64,000 nt of DNA from Macrotrachela quadricornifera (GCA_022393335.1 JAJEKB010021601.1:2419713-2483712); one strand, 5' to 3'; positions 12,447 through 24,754 are shown, counted from the stretch's first letter. The notes: a model not told the origin generated them from the sequence alone. Translations and numbers: made by a program.

Positions 12447-14689
12447 TAGTACTTAGTTCCAGAGCAAAAGCTCACAAATCGTTCATCAGCAGTTAAAAAG
12501 CCTGATCATAAGACAGAGGGGTATTCTGGAACTTATGGAATTTCGCTATATCGATTAACAAGGGTTTTGAGTGTGTGGATGTGTAGAGTACCTATGGTAA
12601 TACATATCCACTAAATTTCAGCCCAGAAAACACTATTGTTACAACATGACAAAACAGACAATGAGTGGGTACCACATTGATGATGATCATTTTTTACCTG
12701 AGAATGCCTCTATTGTGGTTTTAATATCTCGGTAGGGCCAAGGATTGAAAAGGAAAAGTTTTAGACGTTTTCATGCCTCACTTGGAGCTACCTATAGACA
12801 AAATTTTATCGAAATCCGTGACATCAATTGAGTACGCTTGGCCTTATCTGCCGTACAATGGCTCCTATATTTCTATTGATGTTTTTTTGACCTTTGATCC
12901 TAGCACAATACGTTTAATTTTTTTGCCATTACACTTGGTGCAATCTAGGAAAGAGTTTCCGTTGCTGAGCAATAATGGGAGAGGTGTCCCATTTGCGCAA
13001 GTTTGACTAAGAAAGCACTATGTTCCGGTCGTATGAAGTGAACCAAACACGCCAACTAAAAAGACGTGGTTTATTTCATATAGAAAAGACAGACCAAGCA
13101 AAACTGAGCCAAAAGTTTACCAAGAGTTTTTTTCGTCTATTTTTCTTGTAATAAAAGTAAATCAGTCGTAGGAAATGAATCAAATGCACTGGCCAAGGCC
13201 TTGTAAGTTTTCGCAAGCTATTTAAGCATGGTACTTCCAACTTTTTAAGGATCATGTAGACATAGCATTTGTAATCTTTTGAAAACTATTTCAGCACGGC
13301 ACTCATAGTTTAGAAAACATTCAGATATACTGCTTCTAACCTTCCTAGGTTTAATTCCCAATGATATCTATAACCTTCTAAGCATGATCTAAACATAAGA
13401 CTTCCATGTTCTCAATAATATTTACATTAATCGCTGAGATCATTTAAGAGACATTTTTCCAGATATTGAAAATGACTTTGAAACAGTTTTGAACTTCGAA
13501 TTATAATTGATATTTGTAGCTAAGAAAATATGATTAGTTCCAATTTCATTTTTGTAGCTTTCTAACATATTATTAGGTTTGCATATTTTTCTTGACTCCT
13601 GCTACTGTTTTATATGTAAGTAGGAAGATAAGTATCGGAAAGACCCAGCCTGTATATAGCTAAAGGTTTAATCGCAGTTTGTGAATAGGTTTTAGTTGCA
13701 GTGTATCACAGTAATAATGATGAAATAAATAATTCAATAGCAGATAGGTAGGATTTATTAACAAAACAACTGATTTTCACTGAACAAAATTCACAACTAC
13801 CACTACAAAATTAGTGATACGACTAAACTGAATTTGAGGAAAAATATATGAAAGAGAAGGAAAGAACGAAAAAAGGAGAAACGGAATATAATAAACTATA
13901 TTGCGAGGGAATGAAAGACTGATGGTCAAAGAATAGAATTGATGAAGTTAATGGCAGCATAGTGCCATCTGTTGACTCTAGCACATATATGCTTTAATAA
14001 AACAAGTAGCGCTCACCCTTCTCTGAAAAAAATGACTGTACTAGTCTATCGTGAGGATATAATCATAATTTATTATTATTCATTTTCGAACGATATACAA
14101 AGAAATCTTACTTGTAGTTGCAGTTGTAGCAAATATTGAGCGTGATTGATTCAAATGCTTATCGACGTTTGCAAAAACGTATAAAAAATAAATTTATCTG
14201 TGTTTACCTTGCAGTGAAATATATGAGTCACTAACGTTTTTATCATTTTCTTTGTACAGCTATTACAGTTATATCTACCGATAGCACGCATCACTGATTT
14301 CTTTTGTGTTTTTTTTCTCATTAAAGGTGAATTGAAAAGATTTGCGATTTGTATCGATCATTATTACTTTTTTTAGCAGCTCATTATCGGTTCTCAATAT
14401 TAATTATTCAAGCATAGAAAGTTGAAAAAAACCCACATGAGTCAATGAAGAAAATAAATTCATCTTTCTTGAAAATTAGCGAACATGAACAGCAACGCAA
14501 CCAGAATTTTTAGACCAATGGGCGAACTTCTATTACGTAAAACAATGACAATGGACAAAATGAGCAAGCTTTTCGTTGATGAACTAGAACCTTTTGGCTT
14601 AACAATATGCTGAAAATGTAAAAAAACCCAGACATAATGGAATGGAATAAAGTTCTTTTATTAAAAAAACTGCACTAAACAGTAATATT
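12447..14689. other. No supported gene
   Basis: No exon could be supported. Frames at 12773-13006 and 14485-14613 are open but match nothing recognised. The word TTTTTTTGACCTTTGAYCCTAGCACAA near 12885 recurs inverted near 36640, which suggests dispersed repeat sequence. The third AGCGCTCA...CTCTGAAA motif lies at 14006-14030. Confidence 0.4.
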
Positions 14690-15765
14690 GAGCCTAACCA
14701 GGAAACTTCCCCAGGTATTCAAGCCCGCTAGTTACCATCTTATGGCGTTAGGTAGACCTCAATGAAGTATGAAAAACGTCAAGAGGATTCGTGCGCTTGC
14801 TCCTTGATTCCAGAGATATCGAATTCGCAAGATGTTTACGTAAAGGGATCAAAATAAAAATGATTGTTTTTGGAAAACAGTAGAGTTTTAGTATTCCGGT
14901 GAAAAGTTTTTTAAGCCTCACGCACTGATCGTGCAACTTGTTCAGAATTAAAAGTTAGATCATATCTTATCAATACTGCTTCTATTGGCTGTTCATCTAG
15001 TCATAAGACACCCAGAACTCTTCATTCCATACCTGATATCGTGATACGCTTGAAAAGTCTGCACTAGAGTAGATCAATGAAAACGATAGTTCAAAAAAAA
15101 GTGATTGAAACATAGTGACTTGTCACATCAGCTACAGCAGATAAAAGGAGCCACATCGCATGAAGGCATGGCACATATCGTCGCATCAAAGGAAAAATAC
15201 ACTTCGGCCGCAGTTTTGAGGATCTCAAGATGATTGTCCATGCAACCACTGGCGTACCAAGCGTGTTGATTCACTGGACAAAAAACTTCGAAAGAGAGTT
15301 GGTTATGCGTGAGAGATGTGTGACCTTCATCTGCCTGTTGAAAAAGACATCTAATGGCTGAATTTGATCCGTCGTTTTCTTCGGCATTTCAAGCCTTATG
15401 CATCCGGAGATATGATCGTATAATACCTTTCCATGTGTCTGTCTACCCCAACAGTCCAAGATGAGTAGGAACTTTTGATGCTTTCCTAGCGACGGGAGGA
15501 GTACATGATCGCACCAGTACTCAACCAAAGATGTTGTGAGCTTTCCAAAACTTCTGTAGGCTATCACCACATTCGAGGCCTTGAAAAGATACGAGCGAAC
15601 ATTCTCGCTCATGTGTGCTTTAGGCTCCTTGAAGCAGAGGTAAAACGGTGAAAGAAGATAGCCGTCGAGTGCGATTATTGACTGCACTGTATACCTGTGG
15701 ATGGTAGCGTTTATAGAGGGGATAGATCTAATTGTAACCTTCTCTCCTTTTGTGGCTTAAAGATG
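14690..15765 (-). mobile_element. Remnant of a pogo/Tc1-mariner-like transposon
   Basis: The left boundary at about 14690 carries GGAAACTTCCCCAGGTATTCAAGCCC and about 120 bp of further sequence. These match, with divergence, the terminal repeat of the foldback at 45444-46073 (GGGAACATCCCCAGGTGTTTAAGCCC). A DDE transposase fragment reads toward this end on the minus strand. No opposite terminus was found, so the copy is probably truncated. Confidence 0.65.
15271..15762 (-). pseudogene. DDE-superfamily transposase fragment
   Basis: A continuous minus-strand frame holds the middle of a DDE_1-type transposase (pogo/jerky group). VQSIIALDGYLLSPFYLC supplies the first catalytic Asp region. LLILDCWGRQTHG supplies the second Asp, and PKKTTDQIQPLDVFFNRQMK is the conserved block after it. 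The N-terminal DNA-binding helices and a start codon are absent, and the frame ends about 35 residues after the last block, well short of a full-length enzyme (normally 400-500 aa). The fragment is judged inactive. The apparent start at 15687 is a GTG, so the frame is given from the upstream coding similarity instead. Confidence 0.75.
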
Positions 15766-16279
15766 AAGTAGAGTATAACTCGAGCTGAATTGCACTTTGG
15801 TCTGATTTTCTTAGCATTGAAAGAATATAAAAATTCGAACAATTATATCGTTATTTAAAAGTACCGAACAGTACAACACGTAAAGTAGAATAACTAATGA
15901 TAAATCGACTTCGTACAAATGGAAAATATTGTTCAATAACTTACCGATCTCTATTAATATTTCGAAGAACATTTGTTCAAAATGAAAAATTTCGAAGAAA
16001 AATCATCTTCTGCTCAATGAATTTCATTTCTTGCTTGACTCAAATATGACTTGGATATGTATGCAATAGTTTTGAATAACGATACTATACTTTTACAAAT
16101 GTCAAGGTTTAATCTAAATGATACGTGTGATCTCTATGTCAATCGTAATTTTATTTTCGATCAGACCTTTTATTCATCAATATAATTCCAAGTCATCATT
16201 GAATAGTATTATCAACATATAATCGAACTTTATGAAAATTTTTAATACGTTTGGTATGTGTTAAATTTAAATTAAGTTC
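15766..16279. other. No gene seen
   Basis: AT-rich, frequent stops on both strands, no recognised repeat. Confidence 0.4.
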
Positions 16280-16605
16280 GAGTTGTCTGTTCCAAAAGAA
16301 ATGCTTGTCTAGGATGCTATCGTTGAATACATCGAGAGATCAAAGTAGTCTTCTCCTTGCTGAATTGTAAAATGAAATTGTTCATTATTTTCACAATACT
16401 ATCGAGGACGTTATTGATACAAAAACTAAACGAAAGCCTGTGCCACTTCAATCTATTCAACTGGAAAATCTTCTTTATCTTGATATTTCACTTCAATACT
16501 ATCTTGAAAGAACGGATTTATAGCGTGATCGTGTTATTTGTGATGATCTTACAACTTTTGCAGTCGATGAGAACATTTTCAACTGTGTGAAATTTTTTTT
16601 AGCTT
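16280..16605 (+). pseudogene. Decayed coding remnant, family not recognised
   Basis: One frame reads like real protein (VHYFHNTIEDVIDTKTKRKP, then QSIQLENLLYLDISLQYYL, then RDRVICDDLTTFAVDEN) but is interrupted by TAG after ERTDL. A second frame just upstream reads ELSVPKEMLV, stop, DAIVEYIERSK, stop. The sequence has the codon pattern of a former gene with several stops and at least one frame change. I do not recognise the family. The open frame at 16357-16590 overlaps it in another frame and is hydrophobic noise. Confidence 0.4.
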
Positions 16606-16613
16606 AACGCGTT

Positions 16614-17635
16614 TTAACCCTTTACAGCCGGATGTTGCCAATATCATCTTAGGATTTATCCCAAAGAGATGAAATATAGTTTCTGAAGCGATTTGTTAAT
16701 TAACTACACGCATTTTACGACAATTGTATGCCTTTTCGAGAAAGTGGAATGAATTATCCTGTCAACACCCAAAATAGCTCCAGAGTCAAAATGATCTATT
16801 TTTCATTTGGCCGAGCATTTGATCGATGAAATAACTAGTCGTTATTTTTCCTCTCTAGATCCATTATCTATTATACAAACAAGATGAATTCTTCAGTTTA
16901 CTTGAAGAACAGAGTACAAGAATGTTGCCTTTTGGCAACATCCGACCGTAACGGTACAAAAAGTTGGGAAAAGTGAATTATTTTTTCACGATGAAAGTCC
17001 AATAATTTGATGTTAGTTTTTATCCAGACTGTCAAACAAAAACATACTTTATTCATCTGCTAATCTCTTACAGCCTTAATGTGAAATATATTCCCATAAT
17101 ACTCAAAACTTTCCGAAATAGCGCAAATTTCACGTATTTTTCCTATATGAGCTAACAAATTCAGCGAGATTCTAACAAGATTTACAGGATTTATAGCACA
17201 TTATAGTATTCTTATTCGGACTGCTATAATACATTGCTAATCTTATTAAACCCATACTAAATTCATTAGCTTCCGTAAGGAAAACAGGTAAAATTTGCAC
17301 CATTTCGGAAAGTTTTGAAGAATTATGGGAATATATTTCACATTAAGATTGTAAGAGATTGGCAGATGAATAAAGTATGCTTTTGTTTGACAATTCGGAT
17401 AAAAACTAATAGCAAATTATTGGACTTCCATCGTGAAAAAATAATTCACTTTTCCCAACTTTTTGTATCCTTACGGACAGATGTTACCAAAAGGCAACAT
17501 GTCCGCATTCGACGCCGTACCAGTTCTTTAAAACTCAAGATAGAATCCGCTAACCTCCACATCTAAGAGACAAAGAATACATGGAAGAAGAATTTTTTGC
17601 TTGCTATCTTCTGGTAGCCGGTAGTAAAGGGTTAA
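16614..17635. mobile_element. piggyBac-like MITE (TTAA-flanked) with internal palindrome
   Basis: Ends are TTAA-CCCTTTACAGCCGGATG on the left and GGTAGTAAAGGG-TTAA on the right. TTAA target sites with CCCT-starting termini are the piggyBac signature. The interior, 16921-17508, is a second long inverted repeat that begins TTGCCTTTTGGCAACATC and has arms near 260 bp around a turn at about 17215. The same terminus (CCTTTACGACCGGAT / ATCCGACCGTAAAGG) bounds a mini-element at 60483-60571. Confidence 0.65.
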
Positions 17636-17785
17636 CTGATTTGCTTTCTAATCCACAATCAAATGTTTTATATTTTCCAGGTGAATATACAAAATTGTTG
17701 TGTGTGATTAATTTATAAAACAATCGAAAGTAATCACATGTATATTAGATATCAGTTTATTCAACGAAAGTTCAATCATATTTGT

Positions 17786-17992
17786 TTATTCCAATTGCAT
17801 TACAAACTTACCATTTCTAAATGATACATTTTGATGATTGATGAAAATATATAGGAAGAGAACAGCTTCTTTATGTGTCATAATAATAGTAAATAGATGA
17901 AAAAGTGTACCAGAAGTTTTTTCTATATTTTCTTCCACAACAATTTCTTCATTTTCTGATGGATTGTTTTTATATTGAATGAGATATAACAA
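17786..17992 (-). other. Possible exon of an unrecognised minus-strand gene
   Basis: An open frame with reasonable composition (FHLFTIIMTHKEAVLFLYIF) is followed by AATG|GTAAGT, a good donor, near 17810. Its 5' edge overlaps the start of the duplicated pirin block. There is no domain match by eye and no second exon found, so it may be chance. Confidence 0.2.
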
Positions 17993-17994
17993 AG

Positions 17995-18212
17995 ATATAT
18001 CAAAAATTTATTGATCATTAGTCTCCAATCGCTTGCTTATCTGGACAGCTATCGTATATACAAATCATCCTATGGTTTAACCGACTGATTATTGTTTTTA
18101 ATACTTTCATACGATGATAAACATACTGATTTACATAATCTGAGACTTTGCGTATGTGATGGAATAAAACTTATAAATATTTGCTGTAGTTTCGGAAGAT
18201 ATTCTCAGTAAT
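17995..18212 (+). pseudogene. F-box-like protein remnant (copy 1)
   Basis: The plus frame reads LAYLDSYRIYKSSYGLTD and then a TGA stop. This is the same segment that is still open in the second block (30544-30786). The AYLDSYxIYKAFYGL pattern resembles the F-box region of bdelloid F-box/LRR proteins. It has no intact start or C-terminal part. Confidence 0.45.
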
Positions 18213-18563
18213 CGATCGATCGATCGCATGTGATACTCTAATATTATCAATAGAAGACAATGATGAATAAATCAATAATTTATTCGATATTGAAACATTG
18301 TTCATTTAGTTTGATCACAAAGAGTTGTCTAAAAAAAACTAGATCATTACAACATTTGTGCTTTATCGTTGTTTGTATATATTCATTCGAAGCCGTTCTA
18401 TGTCGCTATGTGATATGAAGAAAAATAGAATGATTCATATTTATTACAGTCAAGCCTAGAGGAAGAAAAGAATGTCGACATTCATTTTTTGCCTCGTATC
18501 AACACTCGTCATGTTTTTTTTCTTTTTCTATTGACTCATTCTCTTTTTCTTTCTACTATGTAA

Positions 18564-18658
18564 TGACGTCATTCACATAACGTATGCTTGTAATGATAAC
18601 TTTTGCAGTGTCATCGTTCAACGTCATTATGCGTTTGCAACAATCTTTAGTATATAAG
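18564..18658 (+). promoter_or_regulatory. Pirin promoter: CRE palindrome and TATA box (copy 1)
   Basis: TGACGTCA at 18564-18571 is a perfect CRE/ATF site and TATATAAG at 18651-18658 is a good TATA box, 40 bp before the chosen ATG. Both are conserved in the second copy. The TATA box lies downstream of the first in-frame ATG (18584), which argues that translation starts at 18698. Confidence 0.6.
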
Positions 18659-18697
18659 TTCAACAGTATTTTCAATCAATTCAAAGTAACAAACATA

Positions 18698-19492
18698 ATG
18701 TCATCATCATTATCGAATATCATTGTACGAATACGTCCATCACTATCTCGTGGTCATGCTGAACATGGATGGTTGAATAGTTATCATACATTTTCATTTG
18801 CTAATTATTTTGATCCAAAATTCTCTTCATGGGGTGCTTTACGTGTGATCAATGAAGATCGAGTTACCGGTGGTCATGGTTTTGGTAAACATCCACATGA
18901 AAATTTTGAAATATTTTCTTACATTGTTAATGGTCGTATTCGACATGATGATAGTCTTGGTCATACTGAAATTCTTCAACGAGGTGATGTTCAATTTACA
19001 TCAGCTGGTACTGGATTAGAACATTCAGAATACAATGCTAGTAAAAAAGATCTTCTTCATTTCTTACAAATATGGGTTAAACCAAATGTTAATGGATTGA
19101 AACCTGCTTATCAAACAAAAAGTTTTACTGATGAAGAAAAAACAGGTAAACTTCGATTAGTTGTCAGTAATGATGGTCGAGATAATTCTGTTCAAATCAA
19201 TAATGAAGTAGATATGTATGCATCATTATTACGAAATGAAGATAATCAATTACATTTCACATTTCCACCTGGTCATATTGGTTATCTTCATGTCATTCAA
19301 GATGTTACAGATTATGATGAAGAAGCTAATGAAGTTGGACTCATTGTCAATGATCATCAAAAACTCAACAGTGGTGATGGTGCTTTTATTTCACTTGATG
19401 ATAAGACCAAACCTGGAGAAATTACCATTCGAGGTAATCACAAAAACAATGGAAAACCGACTGAATTTGTTCTTTTTGATATTGCGAAATAG
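18698..19492 (+). CDS. Pirin family protein (copy 1)
   Basis: 264-aa bicupin of the pirin family. Bacterial and human pirins bind a metal, usually iron; some have quercetin 2,3-dioxygenase activity and human pirin acts in nuclear transcription control. The N-terminal cupin has the expected metal-site pattern: GGHGFGKHPHENFEIFSY (HxHxxxE-like, with the second histidine and Glu present), followed by the second histidine block GTGLEHSEYN. The RGHAEHGWLNSYHTFSFANY opening is the pirin signature. The C-terminal cupin is present to LFDIAK at the end. The gene has a single exon. ATG 18698 is preferred over 18584 because the TATA box lies between them. An AATAAA-like signal lies near 19627. Location is probably cytosol or nucleus. 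The exact substrate cannot be told from sequence. Confidence 0.93.
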   Translation: MSSSLSNIIVRIRPSLSRGHAEHGWLNSYHTFSFANYFDPKFSSWGALRVINEDRVTGGHGFGKHPHENFEIFSYIVNGRIRHDDSLGHTEILQRGDVQFTSAGTGLEHSEYNASKKDLLHFLQIWVKPNVNGLKPAYQTKSFTDEEKTGKLRLVVSNDGRDNSVQINNEVDMYASLLRNEDNQLHFTFPPGHIGYLHVIQDVTDYDEEANEVGLIVNDHQKLNSGDGAFISLDDKTKPGEITIRGNHKNNGKPTEFVLFDIAK

Positions 19493-19640
19493 AAATTTAT
19501 TATTATTTCTTGTACAAATGCTCACATATTCTTCAAATCATTTTTTTTTATGTGGTCTTTTTTTTCTCATCTAACTGCTGCTTATAATGGAGTTTTCATG
19601 TATGGTTTTTCAATGAAACATTGAAGAATAAACTAATTCC

Positions 19641-21940
19641 CGCGACTGAAGGGAGGATCATATGAAATAAAAACTAAAATGCGCTTGACAGTCTGTTTGT
19701 CGGGGCCAAAAGAACATGGGATGAAGGTACCCTTGGGTTTTTTACAGATTATTATAGAGATCGATGGGCGTGTTCCAACATTGTCTGATGTAGATAGACA
19801 TTAATCGAGGATAGCCAACAACATACAATAGGAGATGAGTGCAGGTAATATCACAATAAGATAATATCGTAATATAGAAAACACACTCGACTGATCGTCG
19901 AAGTGAATTCGAAATTGGTTATAAAGCAAATGAGTTACAACAGAGACTAGAATAGTGAATAATTCAAACACTGTGACATATAATTAATAGAAGACAGATG
20001 AAAAATGATGCGTCTGTCAACTAGTGAATGTAATTATAGTACAAATACTATCAGTTGTACCAAAAATCAACGAGACAAAATCGATGTACAGTATAATCTT
20101 AAGAGAGACATGTATTAATTTTGTCGGATAGCTGCTGCTAGTCAACATAAATATATTTTGAATGTAATAAAAAAAAGTGTTGAGATAAATTGAAATTACT
20201 CTTTGCTTCTTTTTTTATTATGGACTAAGCTTTTTCCTGACATTTTCTCTATATATAAAATGTATTGTAGGAGTTTCGAAAAAATGCTCTAAAACTCGAC
20301 ATTTTCAATAGGAAGAGTTTGATTTTATTTTTCATCAAGTGTTTCCTAGACCATACCGGCATTTTGGAGCAGAAAAAATTTTTTTTTCAAAAAAGTGGTT
20401 GGATCTCCATGGAATTACCCAATATCAATTTAACGTCTCAAAAAACAATCTCCAGTTATAGTTGAAGTGTTCACCACATAGTTCAATATAAGATATCTTC
20501 TTTTAGTAGTTTTTCGAATATATATCAAGACTAGCTAAGATCTGTTCATGATTTTAATTGTATAATCGTATATGTAGAAATTTTTGCAATATCTGTTTGA
20601 AAGAATTTAGCTAGCAGTGTCCCAATCAAGTCTTAGTTATAGTTGGTTGACGGTAATAAGAAAGAGTAGATAAGTACTAAAAATGTATAACAAAATTTTA
20701 AGAGATCTGCTTTGTTTGTTTTCATTTTTTCATAGTTATATATTTATCCAAATGTTATAAAAGCTGAATACTCCGAACTGATATTGAAAATGATAACAGT
20801 ATTATTCAATTAGACATCGTTGCAAGCCAATCCGATCATTTAACTATTGATAACACGTCAACAAGTGATATTCAATCCATTGACAATAACTTAACTGTGT
20901 GCAAGACGTTCGACATTAATTAAGGACACAAATGAAAAACGTTCTTGCAAGCCATGGTATTCACAAAAATGAAATAGTCTTTCTTCCTCAACAAGCTGCA
21001 CGAAATACATGTCAGAGAGAATAAATGGAAATAAATATCTCCGTATTCTTGATACGTATCAAAGAAGAGTGCCGGGATCGAGCAAATGAATTCCTCTTCC
21101 TTCAAAAAATAATGAGACCTCGTCACACTGAGTTCAGCTCTATTGTTTGATCATTATCAATGGACGTGTTTTTCAAAATGCCTTGGTTTAATCAACATTA
21201 GAAAATTACAAGTAAATCTATGCGAATCTTTATTTCGTTCCCCGCTTTAGTTAAAACCTTATATTGAAAATATGATTCATTCTCGCCTTTGAATATCTCT
21301 TAATTTTACAACGATTGATAAGTTGATTACAATTTATATATCTAAAAAGACTTAAACAAGTCAAGCGTCGATTGTTAATGAAAAGATGATCTAACGGTGT
21401 AGCTGTGATTAAAACGAAATCTTGATGTTAGTTGAACAGTACATTTGAAAGAACTCAAGAATCTAATTTCAATCAAAACAAATAAGACAAGAATAGAAAT
21501 ATTTTGCTTCGAGTTTATTACAACCGACATAATCAAACTGAACAATATTCAATTGATATAATTAAATTCGATGCCGTTAGTGAGATATTAATCACAATAA
21601 TACGAGATGAAACTGATTGCCAATCTCGAGTAAAACTCAATATAGAAATTTTAACAATCAAAAGAACAATGATTAAATTTGTCCATTTTGATACACTAAT
21701 GAGCCAAAATTATTTTTATTTTCACATGTAATTGTTTATTTATTAGATTTATGATTTTAAGCAAGACCACAGAGTTCTCCTTGAATAAGACATATGCGAT
21801 AATACAAATCGAACTCCTATGCATTCAAATAAATTCCATTATATTGTTTGTAATTCTAGTATTATTCCAGTCTCATTGTATACAGAAATCTCTCTAGTCG
21901 CACACGCCCGTTAATATGAATCAAATAAAACAAAAGTATG
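19641..21940. other. No supported gene
   Basis: AT-rich. About 20790-20925 is open (IIQLDIVASQSDHLTIDNTS) and the next frame over reads TNEKRSCKPWYSQK, which could be a decayed transposase zinc-finger region, but support is weak. The frames at 20920-21126 and 21504-21731 match nothing recognised. Confidence 0.35.
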
Positions 21941-21951
21941 CCATTATTTTA

Positions 21952-24713
21952 TTAACAATCATAAATAATAAATGATTTCATTCTATGATCCTGTCCTTTC
22001 AACTGTTCTTCAACAGAGTCAGAAATTTTACTAAAATTAAAAATAGACAAAAACTTGAGTGTCTACGTGTAGAGCAAAAGATCAATATGAGAAAGATTAG
22101 CATAGGATGATACTAACCGAATTATGTCTTAATGCATTAGCGAAATGCTGTGCTCCAAAATCGCTGATATAATTATTAGTAAGTCCCAGTGTGATAAGTG
22201 TCTGTGTACACAGAAGAACGTGGATATCAGAGTAACAGAAAAAGGATAAGAATTACCTTATTATTTCGTAACGCACTAGCGAGCCGTTCTGCTCCAACAT
22301 TTCCGATTTTAGTGACATCAAGAATCAGTGTGGTGAGTGTCTATGTGTAGAGAAGAACATGCATGTCAGACAGATAATAAGAGGATGTGAATCACTGAGT
22401 TATTTCTTAAAGCATCAGCTAAATGGTCTGCTCCAATATCTCCCATGGGATTGCAATGAAGATTCAGTGTTGTGAGGCTCTATATGTGGAGACAGAGATC
22501 AATGAAAGAGAGATAAAAGTAGGATGAGCATCACCTTGTTATTTCGTAAAGCATCAGCTAGATGTTGTGCTCCAACACCTCCGATTTTATTTCTCTCAAG
22601 CTTCAGTGTAGTGAGTGTCTATCCATAGAGAAAAACATGCATATTAGACAGGTGAAAACAGAATGCGAATCACTGAGTTATTTCTTAAAGCATCAGCTAG
22701 ATGTTGTGCGCCAATGTCTCCTATTTCATTTTCTCGAAGTTTCAATGTGTTGAGTGTCTATGTGTAAAGAAGAACATGCATATCAGACAGATGAAAACAG
22801 GATGTGAATCACTGAGTTATTTCTTAAAGCATCAGCTAGATGTTGTGCTCCAATATCCCCCATTGAATTGTATTCAAGACTTAGTGTTGTGAGTGTCTAT
22901 GTATAGAGAAGGAAATCAATATAAGGGAGATAAAAGTCGACTAAGTATTACCTTGTTATTTCGTAACGCATCAGCTATATGTTGTACTCCAGCATGTCTG
23001 ATTTTATCACTATACCCATAAGTACCGTTTAGGCCCAGTGTGCTGAGTGTCTATATGTAGAAAAGTGGATGAATATGAAAGAGATGAAAACAGGACGAAA
23101 AGCACCGTGTTTTTTCTTAATGCATCAGCTAGATGTTGTGCCCCGACATACTCGATTACATTACTACCAAGATCCAGTGTGGTAAGTGCCTATGCATACA
23201 GAACAATATGAATACGTAATATAAGAAAATACGATGAGCATTACTGCATTATTTCTTAAGGCATCAGCAAGATATTTTGCTCCAATATGTTCAATTTGAT
23301 TGTACCGCAGCTTCAATGTGGTGAGTGTCTATGCACAAAGAGGAAGCTGGCTATGATAATAATGAACATCGAATAAAAATCACTGAGTTATTTCTTAAAC
23401 TATTAGCTAGATACTGTACTCCGATATCTCCGATTTTATTTTCTTCAAGGTTCAGGAAAGTGAGTGTCTGTGAACAGATAAAAGGATTAATACGAGTTAT
23501 ATAAAGATACGATGAAAATTACCGCGTTATCTCTTAAGACATTAGCTAGATGTTGAGCCCCAACATGTTTGATATTATTATTACGAAGCTTCAGTGTGGT
23601 GAGTGTCTATGTGTAAAGAATACAAACATTAGAAGGATGAAAATTGGATGAAAAACACCGAATTATTTCTCAAAGCAATAGTTAGATGTTGTACTCCAAC
23701 ATCTCCAATATCATTACAACCAAGATCCAGTGTCGTAAGTGCCTATGTATACAGAACAATATAAATACGTGATATATGAAAATACGATAAGCATTACCGT
23801 ATTATTTCTTAAAGCATCCGCGAGATGTTCTACTCCAATAACTCCAATTTTATTGTTCCAAAGGTTTAATATGGTCAGTGTCTATGCATAGAGAGGTAGC
23901 TGTCTGTGAGAAGAATGAACATCGAATGAAAATTACCGAGTTATTTCTTAAAGCATCAGCCAAATATTGTGCTCCGACACTTCCGATTTCATTGCTTTCA
24001 TGGTTCAGCCAAGTGAGTGTCTGTGAACAGATAAAAAGATTAATAGGAGATATATGAAGATACGATGAAAATTACCGTGTTATTTCTTAATGCATTAGCT
24101 AGATATTGTACCCCAACATGTCCAATTTTAGCACAACCAAGCCGCAGTGTGGTGAGTGCCTGTGTGTACAGAACAAGATAAACATAAGATATTGAAGAAA
24201 ATACGATGAGCATTACTGTATTATTTTGTAAGGCATCAGCAAGATGTTGTGCTCCAATATCTCCAATTTTATTGTCCCAAAACAGCAATGTAGTGAGCGT
24301 CTATGTGTAGAGAAGATGACTATGAGAAGAATGAAATGTGATGAAAATGACTGTATTATTTCTTAAAGCACTAGCGATATATTGTGTCCCAACATCTCGA
24401 AATTCATTGCTCTGAAGGTTCATTGTGGTGAGTGTCTATGTGTACAAAAGAAGATGGATATAAAAGAGATGAAAATAAGATGAAAATCACCGTGTTATTT
24501 CTTAAGACATCAGCTAGATATTGTGCTCCAACATCTCCGATCAAATTGCAACGAAGATCCAGTGTAGTGAATGCCTATGTACATAGAACAGAATGAATAT
24601 GAGATTTAAGAAAATAGAATGGGCATTACCGTATAATTTCTCAAGGCTTCAGCGAGATATTTTGTCCCAATATCTCCGATTTTCTTGTCATAAAGGTCTA
24701 GTGTAGTGGTTAT
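21952..24713 (-). CDS. NLR/ribonuclease-inhibitor-type LRR protein, one repeat per exon (5' end missing)
   Basis: Nineteen consecutive LRR exons plus a terminal exon lie on the minus strand, separated by introns of about 55-60 bp with GT..AG ends. Eighteen exons are exactly 84 bp and encode one 28-residue RI-type repeat each (pattern LTTLxLxxNxIGDVGAQHLA plus DALRNN). The exon at 22952-23050 is 99 bp and carries five extra residues. Exon spans include 22118-22201, 22257-22340, 22396-22479, 22535-22618, 22674-22757, 22813-22896, 23106-23189, 24076-24159, 24217-24300 and 24630-24713. All junctions are phase 0, and no stop occurs in any of the 19. The last exon, 21952-22062, ends FIIYDC and stop, with AATAAA overlapping it. 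No start codon, NACHT or other N-terminal domain was found. Upstream lies only a decayed repeat, so the gene is probably 5'-truncated. This repeat type occurs in NLRC3-like receptors and serves protein recognition; the ligand is unknown. Confidence 0.8.
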
Positions 24714-24754
24714 CTATGTGTAAAAGAGAAAATAAAAATAAGATGAGTATCACC

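Larger units (their letters stand above)
17940..19640 (+). repeat. Segmental duplication, copy 1 (pirin block)
   Basis: This block recurs in direct orientation at about 30466-32175. Similarity begins at TTTTCTGATG and runs through an F-box-like remnant, the promoter and the whole pirin gene to just past the 3' end (GAATAAAC against GAATAACC). The coding part is almost identical; outside it differences and small indels accumulate. Confidence 0.9.

Noticed and set aside
18205..18235. ATCGATCGATCGATCG run as a CRISPR or origin-like repeat
   Set aside because: A simple 4-bp repeat copied in both pirin blocks; no spacers, and a eukaryotic context.
18584..18697. Longer N-terminus for the pirin gene (302 aa from ATG 18584, likewise 31159 in copy 2)
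   Set aside because: The TATA box lies between this ATG and ATG 18698, and pirin similarity begins at the second ATG.
22562..22892. Two plus-strand 63-codon frames in the LRR region
   Set aside because: They are antisense to LRR exons and introns and similar to each other only because the array is repetitive.
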